Notes: a model not told the origin generated them from the letters alone. 64,000 bases of DNA from Erythroxylum novogranatense (GCA_029891385.1 CM057230.1:55035414-55099413), one strand, 5' to 3'; counted from the first letter of the stretch, positions 47,712 to 60,072 are shown. Numbers and translations are program-made.

Positions 47712-49139
47712 TGAATAATAAAATATGAAATTGTACTTGATTCGATATTCTTACTGTGATCCTTTTGAAAAAAATTTAATGTATCAATCACGAGTTGTTC
47801 ACACATCCAGTCTCTAACAGTATCCACAGAGTAGTCACACAATTTTTTAAGAGGAACTAACAGGAATACTAGCTCTTTATGCTCAAAAATCTATTGTTAA
47901 AAAACAAAAGCCTAAGGGTTTTTAGTTTATAGTAAAATTAAATACATCAATTATAATTAAAGCCTAACTCTAATTATAATTAATTTTAATTTTAATAAAA
48001 TCAAATATCTCATATTTAATCCATAAAGTTTCTCAAATTTTATAATTAAGTCTAAATTAAATGAAATTGATTTTTCTCTTTAAACTACTCTTTATGTGTG
48101 ATCCATTAGGTTCCTAATATATTGACAATGATTATAAATTACAATTCTAATTCATAATTAGAAGTAGATAAATTAAAACTCTTTTAATTTATCTTTAATT
48201 CTCTAATTAAACATTTTATAGTCATAGGTCAAGATTGATATCTAATAGTATGTCATGATTATCTAAATATCGTGAACATCAAAGTAATTTAACTTAACTT
48301 ATTCATGCATGATTATGATGTATACTTCAATCCTTTTATCATCTAATATCCCAAATAGATAGAGGATGGATATAATGTCTACTCTTTTATATCCAATCAT
48401 GTTCGTTCTTTCTAATTAATTTATAATTAATATTTGAAAACATCGTTTTACATATCAATTCACTTTAGCCAGAGAATTCCTTAAATAACTACTAATCAAG
48501 AGCTATAAAACAATCTCTGTAATTACTTTAGAGTGACAAATCCTTTATTGACTTACTCAACTATCTCTATATGGTTCTTACTGCATCCATACTATCGATT
48601 GAATTATCCTAGGATAGTTCATAAGTAAATCAAAATACAATTCTCACACAAGATACCATGGTAATCTCAAGTCTAAGGATCAATTATATAACCTTCATAA
48701 TGAGAAAATCCACAGACACATAGGTAATACTTCATTTGGGATCCTCACAATTGGTTCAGTTGAGTAAACTTATTCTCTAATAAGTATTCATACATTAGTT
48801 TAAGTATCTCTATACTTTAATTTATAAAATCAATTACTTTCTTCATAAGAAAGAAACATAACATGTGTTAGTTTCACTATTTCATCAATATCTTGCTTTA
48901 ATGAAACTACAACTAGGAACATTTAGGAATAATACATAGATGAAAATTGAAGCTCATAATTTAGATCTCATCATAATTTCAATTATAAAGTAATTATTCC
49001 AAGGATTTTACCTTCAGATTAAAACAACTTATGTAATTAACATATTACATAACGATAAAGAATGTCTTTATTAATTAAAGAATAACATCATACATTAAAA
49101 TTGCAACCAACCGATTAGCTACAAGGGTATAAACTAACA
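47712..49139 (-). repeat. main part of the copia (G) 3' LTR
   Basis: On the minus strand the LTR starts TGTTAGTTTATACCC at 49139, follows a purine-rich AAGTAGGAGATT, and continues to 47712. It is then broken by element A and finishes at 19499-19397 (GGTTTCCTAACA). The rejoined LTR is about 1.5 kb. This places copia G as the oldest layer of the stack. Confidence 0.75.
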
Positions 49140-51060
49140 ATCTCCTACTTGCACTAAAGTCAATAGCCTACATATATAGTACCATATCCTTTTATATATC
49201 GATCATGTCTCTTCTAAGACAAAAGCTTAGTGAGATGATCTTTAAGATTCTCTTCAATGGGAAATCGCTCCAATGTTATGTCTTTCCGCTTCACTATCTC
49301 CCTGATCAAGTGAAACTTTTTGAATACATGTTTGACCAAGTTTCCTTTGCCCTTATAATGGTATCATTTCTATCACAGTACAATACTATAGGCTCAATAA
49401 TGCTAGGAACCACTTTAAGTTTAGTGATGAAATTCTTGATCCAAAACGTTTTCTTTACCGCCTCTGACACTAAAATGTACTCTACCTTAATTGTTGAATT
49501 TATAATAGTTGGTTGTTTGGAACTCTTCCAATTTACTACACCATCATTTAGAGTGAATATCTATATTAACTATGATCTACTATCATCTGCATTTATCTGA
49601 TTTACCTTAAAACTTGTCTGATATTGTACACTTCATATTAGTATCACATTCCTAAATCTTTGAGTGTCACATTCCTAAATCTTTGAGTGTCACAACTTTG
49701 TTCTACTACTAGTCCATATCTCATATGGTATCTTGTCAACTAATTTGGATAGAACTCCATTCAAAAGGTAAACAGTAGTTTCAATGGTATATCTCCAAAA
49801 GGAGACAGGAAAGACTACATGACTCATTATGGAATATACTATATCTAATCGAGTATATTTCTCCTTTTAGATACTCCATTATATTGTGGAGTTCGAGGAG
49901 GAGTACATTGTGAGAGAATCCCATTCTCTTTTAAGTAACTAAGAAACTCATGGCCAAGTATTTACAACCTCGATCTGATATAAGTGTCTTAATATTTGTA
50001 CTACTTTGTTTCTTAACTTCAAGTTTAAATTCTTTGAACTTTTCAAATGATTTAGAAGTTTTGTTTTATCAAGTAGACATAACCATATCTAGAATGATCA
50101 TTTGTGAATATAATGAAATATAAAAATCCACTTCTAACATAATTAAACATAGGGCCATAGACATCTAAATGTATAAGTTCTAGTAACTCATTGACAGGTA
50201 CTCCCTTTCCAATAAAGGGTAGTTTAGTCATCTTTTCGAATAGATAGGATTCACAAGTTTTATATGATTTATAATCAAAAGGATCCAAATATCATTATTT
50301 ATATAACTTTTGGTTATAGTTTCATTGATATGACTTAACCTATAATGTCATAAATATGATGGATTTTGGTGACTTAACTTTCTTTTCTTCTATTTATATT
50401 AAAGTTTGACCTTTCAAGATCTAATTGATACAAACCATTGTTAGTAATCTAGATCCATAATAAACGTCATCGATATGAAAAGAACAACTATAATTATTAA
50501 TAATAAATGCAAATCCATTCAAATCTAAACAAGAAATAGAAATGATGTTTCTAGTAACAATTGGAACATAATAATAGTTATTTAGTTCTAGTACAAGGTT
50601 AAAAGTCAAAGTTATACTACATGTTTTTATAGTTAATACAACTCTTACTCCATTGCTCATTTATAGGTCCACTTCATCTTTCCTTAAATATCTACAACAT
50701 GTTAATATTTGCATATTATTATAAATATTAGAAACACATCTAGTATCTAATACCTAAGAATATGGAACATAAGTAGAAAGATTGATTTCAGTCATAAACA
50801 TACTTAAAGAAATAACTTACTTAAGCTTCTTATCTTTCAAGGTAGCAAGATAAGCTAGGCATTCCCTCTTCCAGTGTCCATTGACTCCACAGTAAAAAAA
50901 CATGTGCCCTTTTCATTGCTTTTCTTTTTCATACCACTTTTTGGCTTTATTACTCTAGCATAAGCCTTTTGTTTCTTGTTATTATTCTTTTTAGATCGCT
51001 TTTGGTATTGCTGTAGCCTATAACTAAATTTAAAAGAAATCACTTCCATTAATAAAATTT
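49140..51060 (-). pseudogene. Ty1/copia G gag-pol remnant, reverse transcriptase deleted
   Basis: From high to low coordinates: a gag zinc knuckle (GTCFFY-like, CGVNGHWKREC, near 50900-50850), protease/pre-integrase (51049-50421, with SISCLDLNGFAF), and integrase start (CESYLFEKMTKLPFIGKGVP, then ELIHLDVYGPM, ITF-like FTNDHSRYGYVYL at 50288-50052). Integrase core follows (TPQYNGVSKRRN, near 49880; FWRYTIETTVYLLN). It then jumps directly to RNase H (SSKQPTI, IEPIVLYCD at about 49560-49360). The reverse transcriptase is missing between them. Multiple stops are present. Confidence 0.75.
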
Positions 51061-52042
51061 AATGTAGTAGTAGTAAATGGATATCGTTCTCACGAGGAAT
51101 TTTTAACGGTAAAGGTTAGCGAGTTTAAAACTAAATCAAAGTAACGAAATAGGGGGTTTGTAATTAGGAATTAAAAATAATTTAATTAGAAATTGGAATT
51201 GAAAAATAACTAATAACAAAATAATGAGAATTTAACAATCAATAGAAGCAAATCTTGGTTTCCGGTCTCCTTCGTTATTGAACTTGCGCTGATCATCGAC
51301 ACTAAAAATAACTAATTTATTAGTTCATCATTCGTTGTGGTAAATTTTTTTACCTATTTTCTCTTATGTTTAGTTAACCAAAACATGTATTTGAATTAAC
51401 TCTTATTAATTAATAACCTGGATACGATCTCAGATTTAATTAATTAATAGCTTTACGCATCAAGAAAATCGACGAACTAGACAACATACATACGATGTAT
51501 ATTTAGCCTAGACAATTATTTTTTCTAGAATTATGTCCCTAACGTAGTAGACAAAAATCCTAGTCGCTACTTTTGATTAAAAGAATTGAACGTCAACCTA
51601 TTTAATCTAGCGATTGATTGAATAAAATCACAAACTAGTTGTACACCTAGTTGTCAAATTAAATAGTCAAATAATGACCTAGAAAATAATTAATACTTGA
51701 TTAATAAATCGATTGAAATGAAGAACAAAAGTCTCACAACCTGCAAAGTTTAATAATTAGGATTCAGTAAATCAAAAAATAAAAGTTTAGTTACCCAACA
51801 TCAAGATTTTCCTAACTATTTTGACTATCACTGATGTTGTAGCAATCACTGGTGTTGGGACTGTCGCAGGTATCTTCTCTATTTGCTATCTGCAGCAGCC
51901 TTCTTTCTTTTTATTCTCATTGACCTCATGCTCCTTTCTCTATTTAACGTAACCCTCTTGATTTTGCTAAGCCTCTCTCTTGTCACTATAGATGATGGGA
52001 CAATTAAAGGTTGGAGTTTAATGGTGTTCCACACACACGTCA
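51061..52042. other. AT-rich DNA, no recognisable gene
   Basis: Noncoding on both strands. A GGATATCGTTCTCACGAGG phrase near 51080 resembles a motif that recurs in plant repeat DNA, but I cannot assign it. The last five bases, CGTCA, flank element E. Confidence 0.35.
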
Positions 52043-52560
52043 TGTAACATCCCATTATTGTCAGCAAGGGTAAAATAGTAATATCGGACCGATGATCGGT
52101 TTCTATCAGTATTCTTGACCGAGTATGCTACTGGCCTCTAATTATAAAGGAACTGGTTTACTGCATATGCATATATTCATAGGTACATGCATTCATGATT
52201 TTTCGGTATTTAATTGTGAATTGAAATTGATCAAGTCACTGGTCAGTGAACCGATCAAATTGTGAACCGATCGAATCGACCGAATATGATTAATTGAGAA
52301 ATTTGAGTTTTGGGTTCAAATGATTGATTTAATATTGGTTACTGAAGGACCGGTATTTGATAGTGGATTATAGGAAATTTCGGGAAATTGGAGAAATCGC
52401 CTTGACCGGAAATATTTAGGCGATCGATCGATTGATCAGATAAGATCGAAAGAACTGCTCAATGGTGATGGAAAAATTAGGATTTTACTGATAAGAAATA
52501 AATGTGTTGAGTCATTGAAATTTAGAGACTGGAATTTGGACTGATATGGAGACTTAGGTC

Positions 52561-52570
52561 TATAAATATT
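52561..52570 (+). promoter_or_regulatory. TATA box of the left LTR of E
   Basis: TATAAATATT, identical in the right LTR (57826-57835), lies 518 bases into the LTR. Confidence 0.55.
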
Positions 52571-52929
52571 AGGGTTGAATGAAATTGGGGGATTTGACTA
52601 AGGCATATGCGAGTTCCTCCTCCCCCTCGACGGTGATTCGATTTTTTTCCTTCGGTGAGAGATCTTTCGATTTCTTCTCATGGTTTCTTCCTAGTATGCT
52701 AGGCTAACTTGTTTACTTTCATTGATGAAGGTTAGAAGCTTTGTTATTGGTTGATCGATTGGTTTGGAGGATTTTAGGGTTACGGTAGATTTGTGGATTG
52801 ATCTGTGTTTTGGTAAGTTTTATGGTATTAATGTTGTTATTTATGGTTTATACTGTGTTTATGGTATTTATTAGAGTTGATTTGAGTAGCTGAAGTGTAT
52901 TAATGGGGGGTTTTAGAGAGAGGAATCGA

Positions 52930-53170
52930 ATCAGAGAAGACGGCGGACGCCAAGACGCCATGATTCTTGGCGCGTGCATTTGGCGACGAATATATATTCG
53001 TCACGCAAGAAGCGTGCATGGGATGCCGGCGGCGTCATTTAATCATGACGCTTGTGGCGTGGTGCCTTCGCCTCATGGCGTGCCAGACGCGTCGTTACCG
53101 CGCATGAAACAAGCTTTTCTCAAGGCCATGGCGGAGGCGCGATGTCACGCATGCGAGAGGACTGCTCCAT
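52930..53170 (+). repeat. GC-rich GACGCC/CATGACGC block in LTR E
   Basis: A GC-rich island in AT-rich DNA, full of short inverted repeats (GGCGT/ACGCC, CGAATATATATTCG, TCATTTAATCATGACG). It has no coding signal. It lies directly before the TAACTTTTGGTGTAGACCTC box. Confidence 0.7.
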
Positions 53171-54864
53171 TGGATTAAAATTGGTTTATCATATAACTTT
53201 TGGTGTAGACCTCCGATTGAGCGATTCCAGATTTGTTATGAACTAGGAAAGAGGTCTACAATTGAGGATAATTATAGAGTTCAAATTGATATAAATGGAA
53301 TTGAATTATAAGGAATTGGGTCGATTATGGTGCGTAGTATGACCTAAATGTCAAATTGAGACTATTGGAGTTTTAATTGGAATTTGCAATAGAAGTTTCG
53401 ACCGATAAATAGGGACTTGCTATAGGGTATTCAATGGAGGTAATTGACTGGATTTTAGGAATGGATCAAATAATTGTCGATCAATTGAACAAAGAGATAG
53501 AATTGGGCTTAATGTACAGAAATTGGGATTTAGCACCGGAAAATCGTGAACATGCATCGTACATCATTTCACTGAGACATATGCATTATTGAACTGTTTA
53601 ATTGGGCATTTAGTAATGGTTTATATTTTACTGTTATAGAGGCACCGTTGGACCGTCGTTCTACGGATATTCTTGGGGACTTCCAGGCGAGTATCGGAAG
53701 TTACAGGTGAGTAACCTAGTTGGTTTCTCAAATTCCTGATTGTTTATATGCTCTGTATGAATTACTTGCAAAGGTGAACTGTATGATTACTAACGTGATT
53801 AGGATCGAATTGCATGTTACTACTGAATTGGACTAGACTATTTCATGATTACTGAAATTTATTGGATTGAATTTCATGCTTTACTGTAACTGAACTGGAT
53901 CACTGCATGATACTAGGAACTGATATACTGGGCTTTATAGCCATATACTGTAAATTGACTGAATCATTGAATACTGAATTACTGAACATTGCACTGCATG
54001 CATAAATGCATGATCAGATAATGGACGTGTCCCAAGTTGCTATTATTACTGAAAAAAGAGCCTCGAGCTCGAACATCGATCGACTGCTTAGCCCGAGGGG
54101 AGAAATCTCGACGCGTCCCCCATCAACACCGATCGAGCACTGGGCACAATCTTCAATAATTGGAAAGAGTCTCATATGCATTATATACATGACCGATTGA
54201 GCGCTAAATTGTGCAATGATTATCGAATCGCAGATGCCATGATTTATCAGATATTGTGATGCGATCTCAGAAATCGTTTCTACGCCATCGTATTATTGCC
54301 ATCGATATCGCTTCATCGCTAAAATCGTTATAGAATCTATAATCGTATATAATATCGTTAATTGATATTATCGCGTCGTCTTTGTCATGCAATTTGCGTA
54401 ATGCATGATTTGAGTGAACCATCGATGATGGTTTCTCATCGAAGTTCGCAAACTCACCCAAAATTGTAACCTATTTTTCAGACCGATAGAGTAGACTCTA
54501 GCTCAAAGATATTCCTTCCGTCGTGCGAGTGCTTTGCAAGGGACGCGATGGCACATGGTCGGTCACCGGGTTAACTTTGAGGATGACTTAGGATAGATGC
54601 TTGTATCAGTTTTCTTTTTGGTTTTGTTAGGAGACTGATAGACTTGTCTATTCTGACATTGGATGACTGTACCAGATGATCATTATTTTGGGATTCAAAT
54701 TTACTAATTTCTGCTATTGTGATATTTTATGATTTTACTTATTGCGATGCCATGTGGATATTATTGGATAATGTTACGGTAGTGCACCCTTATCAGGATA
54801 CGTGTCGGAGCGACCTTCGGGTTTCCCGATATGTACCCCTACGGTGAGGGGGCGCTACATTTAG

Positions 54865-54876
54865 TGGTATCAGAGC
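54865..54876 (+). promoter_or_regulatory. primer-binding site of element E
   Basis: TGGTATCAGAGC, a perfect initiator tRNA-Met PBS match, five bases after the LTR end. Confidence 0.9.
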
Positions 54877-54969
54877 ATGGTTTGGCATCTTTTGGGATTA
54901 GTGAAATTTAAGCTGGAATTTCAGAAAGGATAGTGGGCCGATCGAATTTCTTATCATTTTAGGTCATCC

Positions 54970-56290
54970 GTACTGGGAGATCGAGTTGAGTTACCAGCTG
55001 ACCTGGAATCGGTAGGAGCTAGTAGGGAGTCTCCGATGCCTCATTCAGAGGAGTTGCCTCCTCGAGTTCCTGCGAGACGGGAACGGAGATATGATCTACT
55101 GCGAAAATAAGGGGCGGTTGACTTTTATGATAACACCGACCCTACGGAGGCTGAGGGATGGCTAGAGAGGACTGAGAGAGTCCTCGATCGATGGATCGTG
55201 AACCGGATTAGCGTTTACGACTCACGCGGTTTCTCATTACGAGGTTCTCGCATATCGGTGGTGGAAGACCGTCCCGGCGGTACCACGGCACCTGCATAAT
55301 CGACATGGACCGACTTTACGAGGCGTCGAAGACAATTTCATGCCCAAGATTTATCTCGACATGAAGTTACAAGAGTTCTAGAGTCGAGATAAGGGCGCTT
55401 GACCGTGGCCAACTATGAGTCTTGCGTTCAACGAGTTGTTAGTTTACGCTTCTTCACTTTGGTGGCTTCGAGGTGATAAGTGTCGGCGTTTTGGCTGACT
55501 CAACTGGAGATCCGTACTCTCTTGACCAGTCGATATGGGCAATTTCATTGGTGGGCAAAGGCGAGAAGGATAGAGCATTCTTGAGACAACAGATGAGGCG
55601 AGACCGGTCAGAGACCCGTCATAAGAGATCTAGTGATAGCCAGGGAAATGCTGATAGGGAATACAGCAAGCGTCAGAGTAGGCCCTTCAGGTCAGCAGGA
55701 GGGGCTAGACAGATAGCTCAAGGGCAGAGAGATAGCTTTGCACAGACTGGTAGTGACAGAGGCGGTGTTAGAGGTTCAGGGCAGTCTATTCCTCTATGTG
55801 AGCATTGTGGCAAGAGGCACAGTGGAGAGTGCCGATAGTTATCTGGAGCTCGCTGAGGTGTGGTTCGATGGACCACCTAGTGAGGAATTGCCCGAGATCG
55901 TGGGAGCCCGATCGCCATGACTGGAAGATCTGTAGCAATACCCGACCTGTGAGCCGTGGAAGTGGATTCGGATGGAGAGACCGAGGCCGAGGTCAAACAG
56001 AGGATCGGATTGAGGTCGAAGACTGGCAGACAACGGCGATCTCGGGCGTGGTCTATGCCATGACTCGCAGGAGACCCAGATTCCTCGGATCTTTGTCATG
56101 GTATGCTTCTAATTTCGGTTTGAAGCATATGCATTGTTGGATCTTGGATCCACTTATTCTTTCATTGTCTTGCATTGCATCGCATTCAGCATGTAGATCG
56201 CATGTGGATAGAGAAAGGTTACAGATTGGGGTTAGAGGTGAGTACACCTCAGATAGGAAGATAGATGTGATTTTGTGCATGGGTGATTGA
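54970..56290 (+). pseudogene. gag and partial protease of element E
   Basis: Gag begins with a Pro/Arg-rich stretch and GAVDFYDN...DPTEAEGWLERTERVL (about 55108-55180). It continues with a broken capsid region, a basic Ser/Gly/Arg-rich tail (55580-55790), and zinc knuckles CEHCGKRHSGEC (55798) and CGSMDHLVRNCP-like (55860). A protease trace (AYALLDLGSTYSF in one frame, near 56125) follows, where the family has a DPGS or DTGS active site. Pol then ends abruptly near 56290. Frameshifts break every segment. Confidence 0.75.
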
Positions 56291-57316
56291 TTGTGCACAT
56301 AGTGCCTCGAGGTCGTAGTGGATACCGGATTTGATCGGATGATGATAACTGAAGAATTTAGCAGCGAAAGGATAAACTGGAAATAAATTGAAGTGAATAA
56401 AAGTCGTTATTGGGAGACCTGATTCTTGTGGAACTCAAGTGTGAGAGGTAGACTCTGTTACTGAGGAAATGTGCATTATGTTGACGTAAGGAATTCGACT
56501 GTGTAATAGGTTTACTTAACTGAAAAGGAAAATTTGAGTAAAGGAACATGTGTCAGAATGTGTTATTGTTAAATGATAATTGTCAAATTGGTATAGGGCA
56601 AAAAGAAAGTAGTATGAGTTATAGGAATTCCAAATTAATTGTGTATAAAAAGGACTGGCAAAACAAATTGGCGATTCAAAAAATTGCAAACCGTATTGAG
56701 AAGTTTAAATGGAAGTCAATTTTTAAGAAAATGATATTTATGACTATCTTGTGAAGTGTGTATTTTGCCGCCAAGGGAGACTGTTAGAGAAATCTCTAAG
56801 ATCCATCGAAACGTTGTGTTCCAACAAGAATGTACCGAAAGAGTAATAAAAGGATTGAGAGTGTGAAATCGAACAGTTAAGTGAGGGGATAATTATAGGT
56901 GTGGCTGTTGAGACGAATGTGAGACTGATGTCCTTAGAGTCCGTTGAAATTGCCTGAACATAGGCGAAGACTATGATTGACTTGAGTTAATGATGATAAG
57001 TGAATTGAATTTGGAAAAGGGATCGAACGATCCCAGTTCATGTCAATGAGTCGAATCGATAAGGAACTAAATTTGTTATTAGATAGCCTCTATGTGACCG
57101 TCGTGAAAAATAGATTGGTAAAGTGGTTCTATGGACTGAATTAAGAAACAATGGTAAGATATGATAAATGTGTTTCTGGTACTGAATGTATGGATTGCGA
57201 AAAATTATAAAGATATGAGTGAGAATCAGGATAGAAAAGAGCGGATAAATTCTCACATCCTCTTGATTCATCAGATATGAAATTTCGAGGATGAAATTTT
57301 TATAAGGAGGGTGAAT
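56291..57316 (+). other. noncoding 3' interior of element E
   Basis: No pol motif in any frame. The sequence ends with the polypurine segment before the right LTR. It appears to be the 3' untranslated region left after deletion of pol, or an acquired spacer. Confidence 0.4.
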
Positions 57317-57825
57317 TGTAACATCCCATTATCACAAGAAGGGTAAAATGGTAATATCGGACCGACTGATCGGTTTCTTCAGATTCTTGACCGAGTATAC
57401 TCTTGGCCTCTAATTATAGAGGCGGTTTCTCGCATATGCATATATTCATAGTACATGCATTCATGATTTTCCAAATTTAATTGTGAATTGAAATTGATCA
57501 AGTGACCGGTTTGTGAACCGATCAAATTGTGAACCGATCGAATCGACTAGAATATGATTAATTGAGAAATTTGAGTTTTGGGTTCAAATGATTGATTTAA
57601 TATTGATTCTGAGTGGTGGTATTTGATAGTGGATTATAGGAAATTTACGGAAATTGAGAGAAATCGCCTGGACCGGAAATATTTGGGCGATCGATCGATT
57701 GATTGTATAATCTTGAAAGAATCGTCCAATGGTGATGGAAAAATTAGGATTTTCTTGATAAGAAATAAATGTGTTGAGTCATTGAAATTTAGAGACCAAA
57801 TTTGACCGATATGGAGACTTAGGTC

Positions 57826-57835
57826 TATAAATATT
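57826..57835 (+). promoter_or_regulatory. TATA box of the right LTR of E
   Basis: TATAAATATT in the same context as the left copy. Transcription from it would run into the 60073 flank. Confidence 0.5.
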
Positions 57836-58189
57836 AGGGTTGAATGAAATTGGGGGATTTGACTAAGGCATATGCGAGTTCCTCCTCCCCCTCGACGATG
57901 ATTCGATTTTCTTCTTTCGGTGAGAGATCTTTCGATTTCTTCTCATGGTTTCTTCCTAGTATGCTAGGCTAAATTGTTCTTGTCATTGATGAAGGTTAGA
58001 AGCTTTCTATTGGTTGATCGATTGGTTTGGAGGATTTTAGGGTTCTGGTAGATTTGTGGATTGATCTGTGTTTTGGTAAGTTTTATGGTATTAATGTTGT
58101 TATTTATGGTTTCTCTGCGTTTATGGTATTTATTAGAGTTGATTTGAGTAGCTGAAGTGTATTAATGGGGGTTTTAGAGAGAAATCGAA

Positions 58190-58345
58190 TCGGAAGACGG
58201 CGGACGCCGGACGCCATGCGACCCACGCTTGACGCTTTATTTTAATATATATTCGTTACATGGCGGCGAAGCATAGAACGCCATGACGGCGGCATTTAAT
58301 CATGACGCCATGGCGTGCGAAGCGTCGTTCGCATGGCGAGAGGCG
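58190..58345 (+). repeat. GC-rich block in the right LTR of E
   Basis: Counterpart of 52930-53170 but about 80 bases shorter and rearranged. It is the most divergent part between the two LTRs. Confidence 0.65.
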
Positions 58346-60072
58346 CGATGTCATGCGAGAGAGGGACTGTTCCATTGGATTAAAATTGGTTTATTAGGCA
58401 TAACTTTTGGTGTAGACCTCCGATTGAGGCGATTCCAGATTTGTTATGAACTAGGGAAAGAGGTCTACAATTGAGGATAATTATAGGAGTTCAAATTGAT
58501 ATAAATGGAATTGAATTATAAGGAATTGGGTCGATTATGGTGCATAGTATGACCTAAATGTCAAATTGAGACTATTGGAGTTTTAATTGGAATTTGCAAT
58601 AGAAGTTTCGACCCAATAAATAGGGACTTGCTATAGGGTATTCAATGGAGGTAATTGACTGGATTTTAGGAATGGATCAAATAATTGTCGATCAATTGAA
58701 CAAAGAGATAGAATTGGGCTTAATGTACAGAAATTGGGATTTAGCACCGGAAAATCGTGAACATGCATCGTACATCATTTCACTGAGACATATGCATTAT
58801 TGAACTGTTTAATTGGGCATTTAGTAATGGTTTATATTTTACTGTTATAGAGGCACCGTTGGACCGTCGTTCCACGGATATTGCTGGGACTTCGAGCAAG
58901 AGCTTCGGAAGTTACAGAATAACCTAGTTGGTTTCTCAAATTCACGATTGTTTATATGCTCTGTATGAATTACTTGCAAAGGTGAATCGTATGATTACTA
59001 ACGTGATTAGGATCGAATTGCATGCTACTCTTGAATTGGACTAGACTATTTCATGATTATCAAATTTATTGGATTGAATTTCATGCTTTATCAGAATCGA
59101 ATCGATCAATGCATGATCTTGGGGATCGATATCTTGGGCTTTATAGCCATATATCTTGTAAATTGATGAATCATCAATACTAAATTATCGAATATTGCAC
59201 CGCATGCATAAATGCATGATCGAGATAATGGGCGTGTCCCAAGTTGCTATTATTATCGAAAAAGAGCCTCGAGCTCGAACATTTGATTGACTGGCTTAGC
59301 AGGAGAAAATCACGATGCCGTCCCCATCGAACACCGGTCGAGCACTTGGGCACAATCTTGAATAATTGGAAAGAGTCTCATATGCATTATATACATGGTG
59401 ATTGAGCGCTAAATTGTGCAATGATTCTTGAATCGTGTGATGCCATGATTTATCAGATATTGTGATGCGATCGTAAAAGTTTCTACGCCATCAGTATTAT
59501 TGCCATCGATCATCGCTTCACGTGGTAAATCGTTATAGAATCTATACTGCGTATATATATCATTAATTGATATTCTTGCGTCGTCTTTGTCATGCAATTT
59601 GCGTAATGCATGATTTGAGTGAACCATCGATGATGGTTTCTCACTGAGTTCGCAAACTCACCCAAAATTGCAACCTATTTTTCAGGACTGATAGAGTAGA
59701 CTCCTAGCTCCGAAGATATTCCTTCCTGCCGTGCGAGCTGCTAGCAAGGGACGCGATGGCACACAGGTCGGTCAGCTGGGTTAGCTTTTGAGGATGACTT
59801 AGGATAGATGCCTGTATCAGTTTCCTTTTTGGTTTTGTTAGGAGACTGATAGACTTGTCTATTCTGACATTGGATGACTGTACCAGATGATCATTATTTT
59901 GGGATTCAAATTTACTAATTTCTGCTATTGTGATATTTTATGATTTTACTTATTGCGATGCCATGTGGATATTATTGGATAATGTTCTGGTAGTGCACCC
60001 TTATTGTAAGATACGTGTCGGAGCGACCTTCGGGTTTCCCGATATGTATCCCTACGGTGAGGGGGCGCTACA

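Larger units (their letters stand above)
52043..54859 (+). repeat. left LTR of element E
   Basis: It runs from TGTAACATCCCATTA to GGGGGCGCTACA. Layout: TATA box, leader, donor-like GGTAAGTTTT near 52812, a GC-rich palindromic block (52930-53170), TAGACCTCCGATTGAG (53203), CCGTTGGACCGTCG (53645), CCATCGATGATGG (54419), AACTCACCCAAAAT (54450) and a structured U5. Confidence 0.9.
52043..60072 (+). mobile_element. gypsy element E, gag-protease only (non-autonomous derivative)
   Basis: Two LTRs of about 2.8 kb in the same orientation (52043-54859 and 57317-60072) flank a 2.46 kb interior with a perfect PBS, gag and a partial protease. Reverse transcriptase, RNase H and integrase are absent. The polypurine segment before the right LTR (TATAAGGAGGGTGAAT) follows a TTTCGAGGATGAAATTTTTA block usual before gypsy 3' LTRs. 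Flanking pentamers (CGTCA and GCCCA) do not match. Confidence 0.85.
57317..60072 (+). repeat. right LTR of element E
   Basis: Collinear with the left LTR. It differs by small indels and by repeated replacement of ACTG in the left copy by ATCG, CTT or TCG-like triplets here (for example near 58980-59200). It ends GGGGGCGCTACA. Confidence 0.9.
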
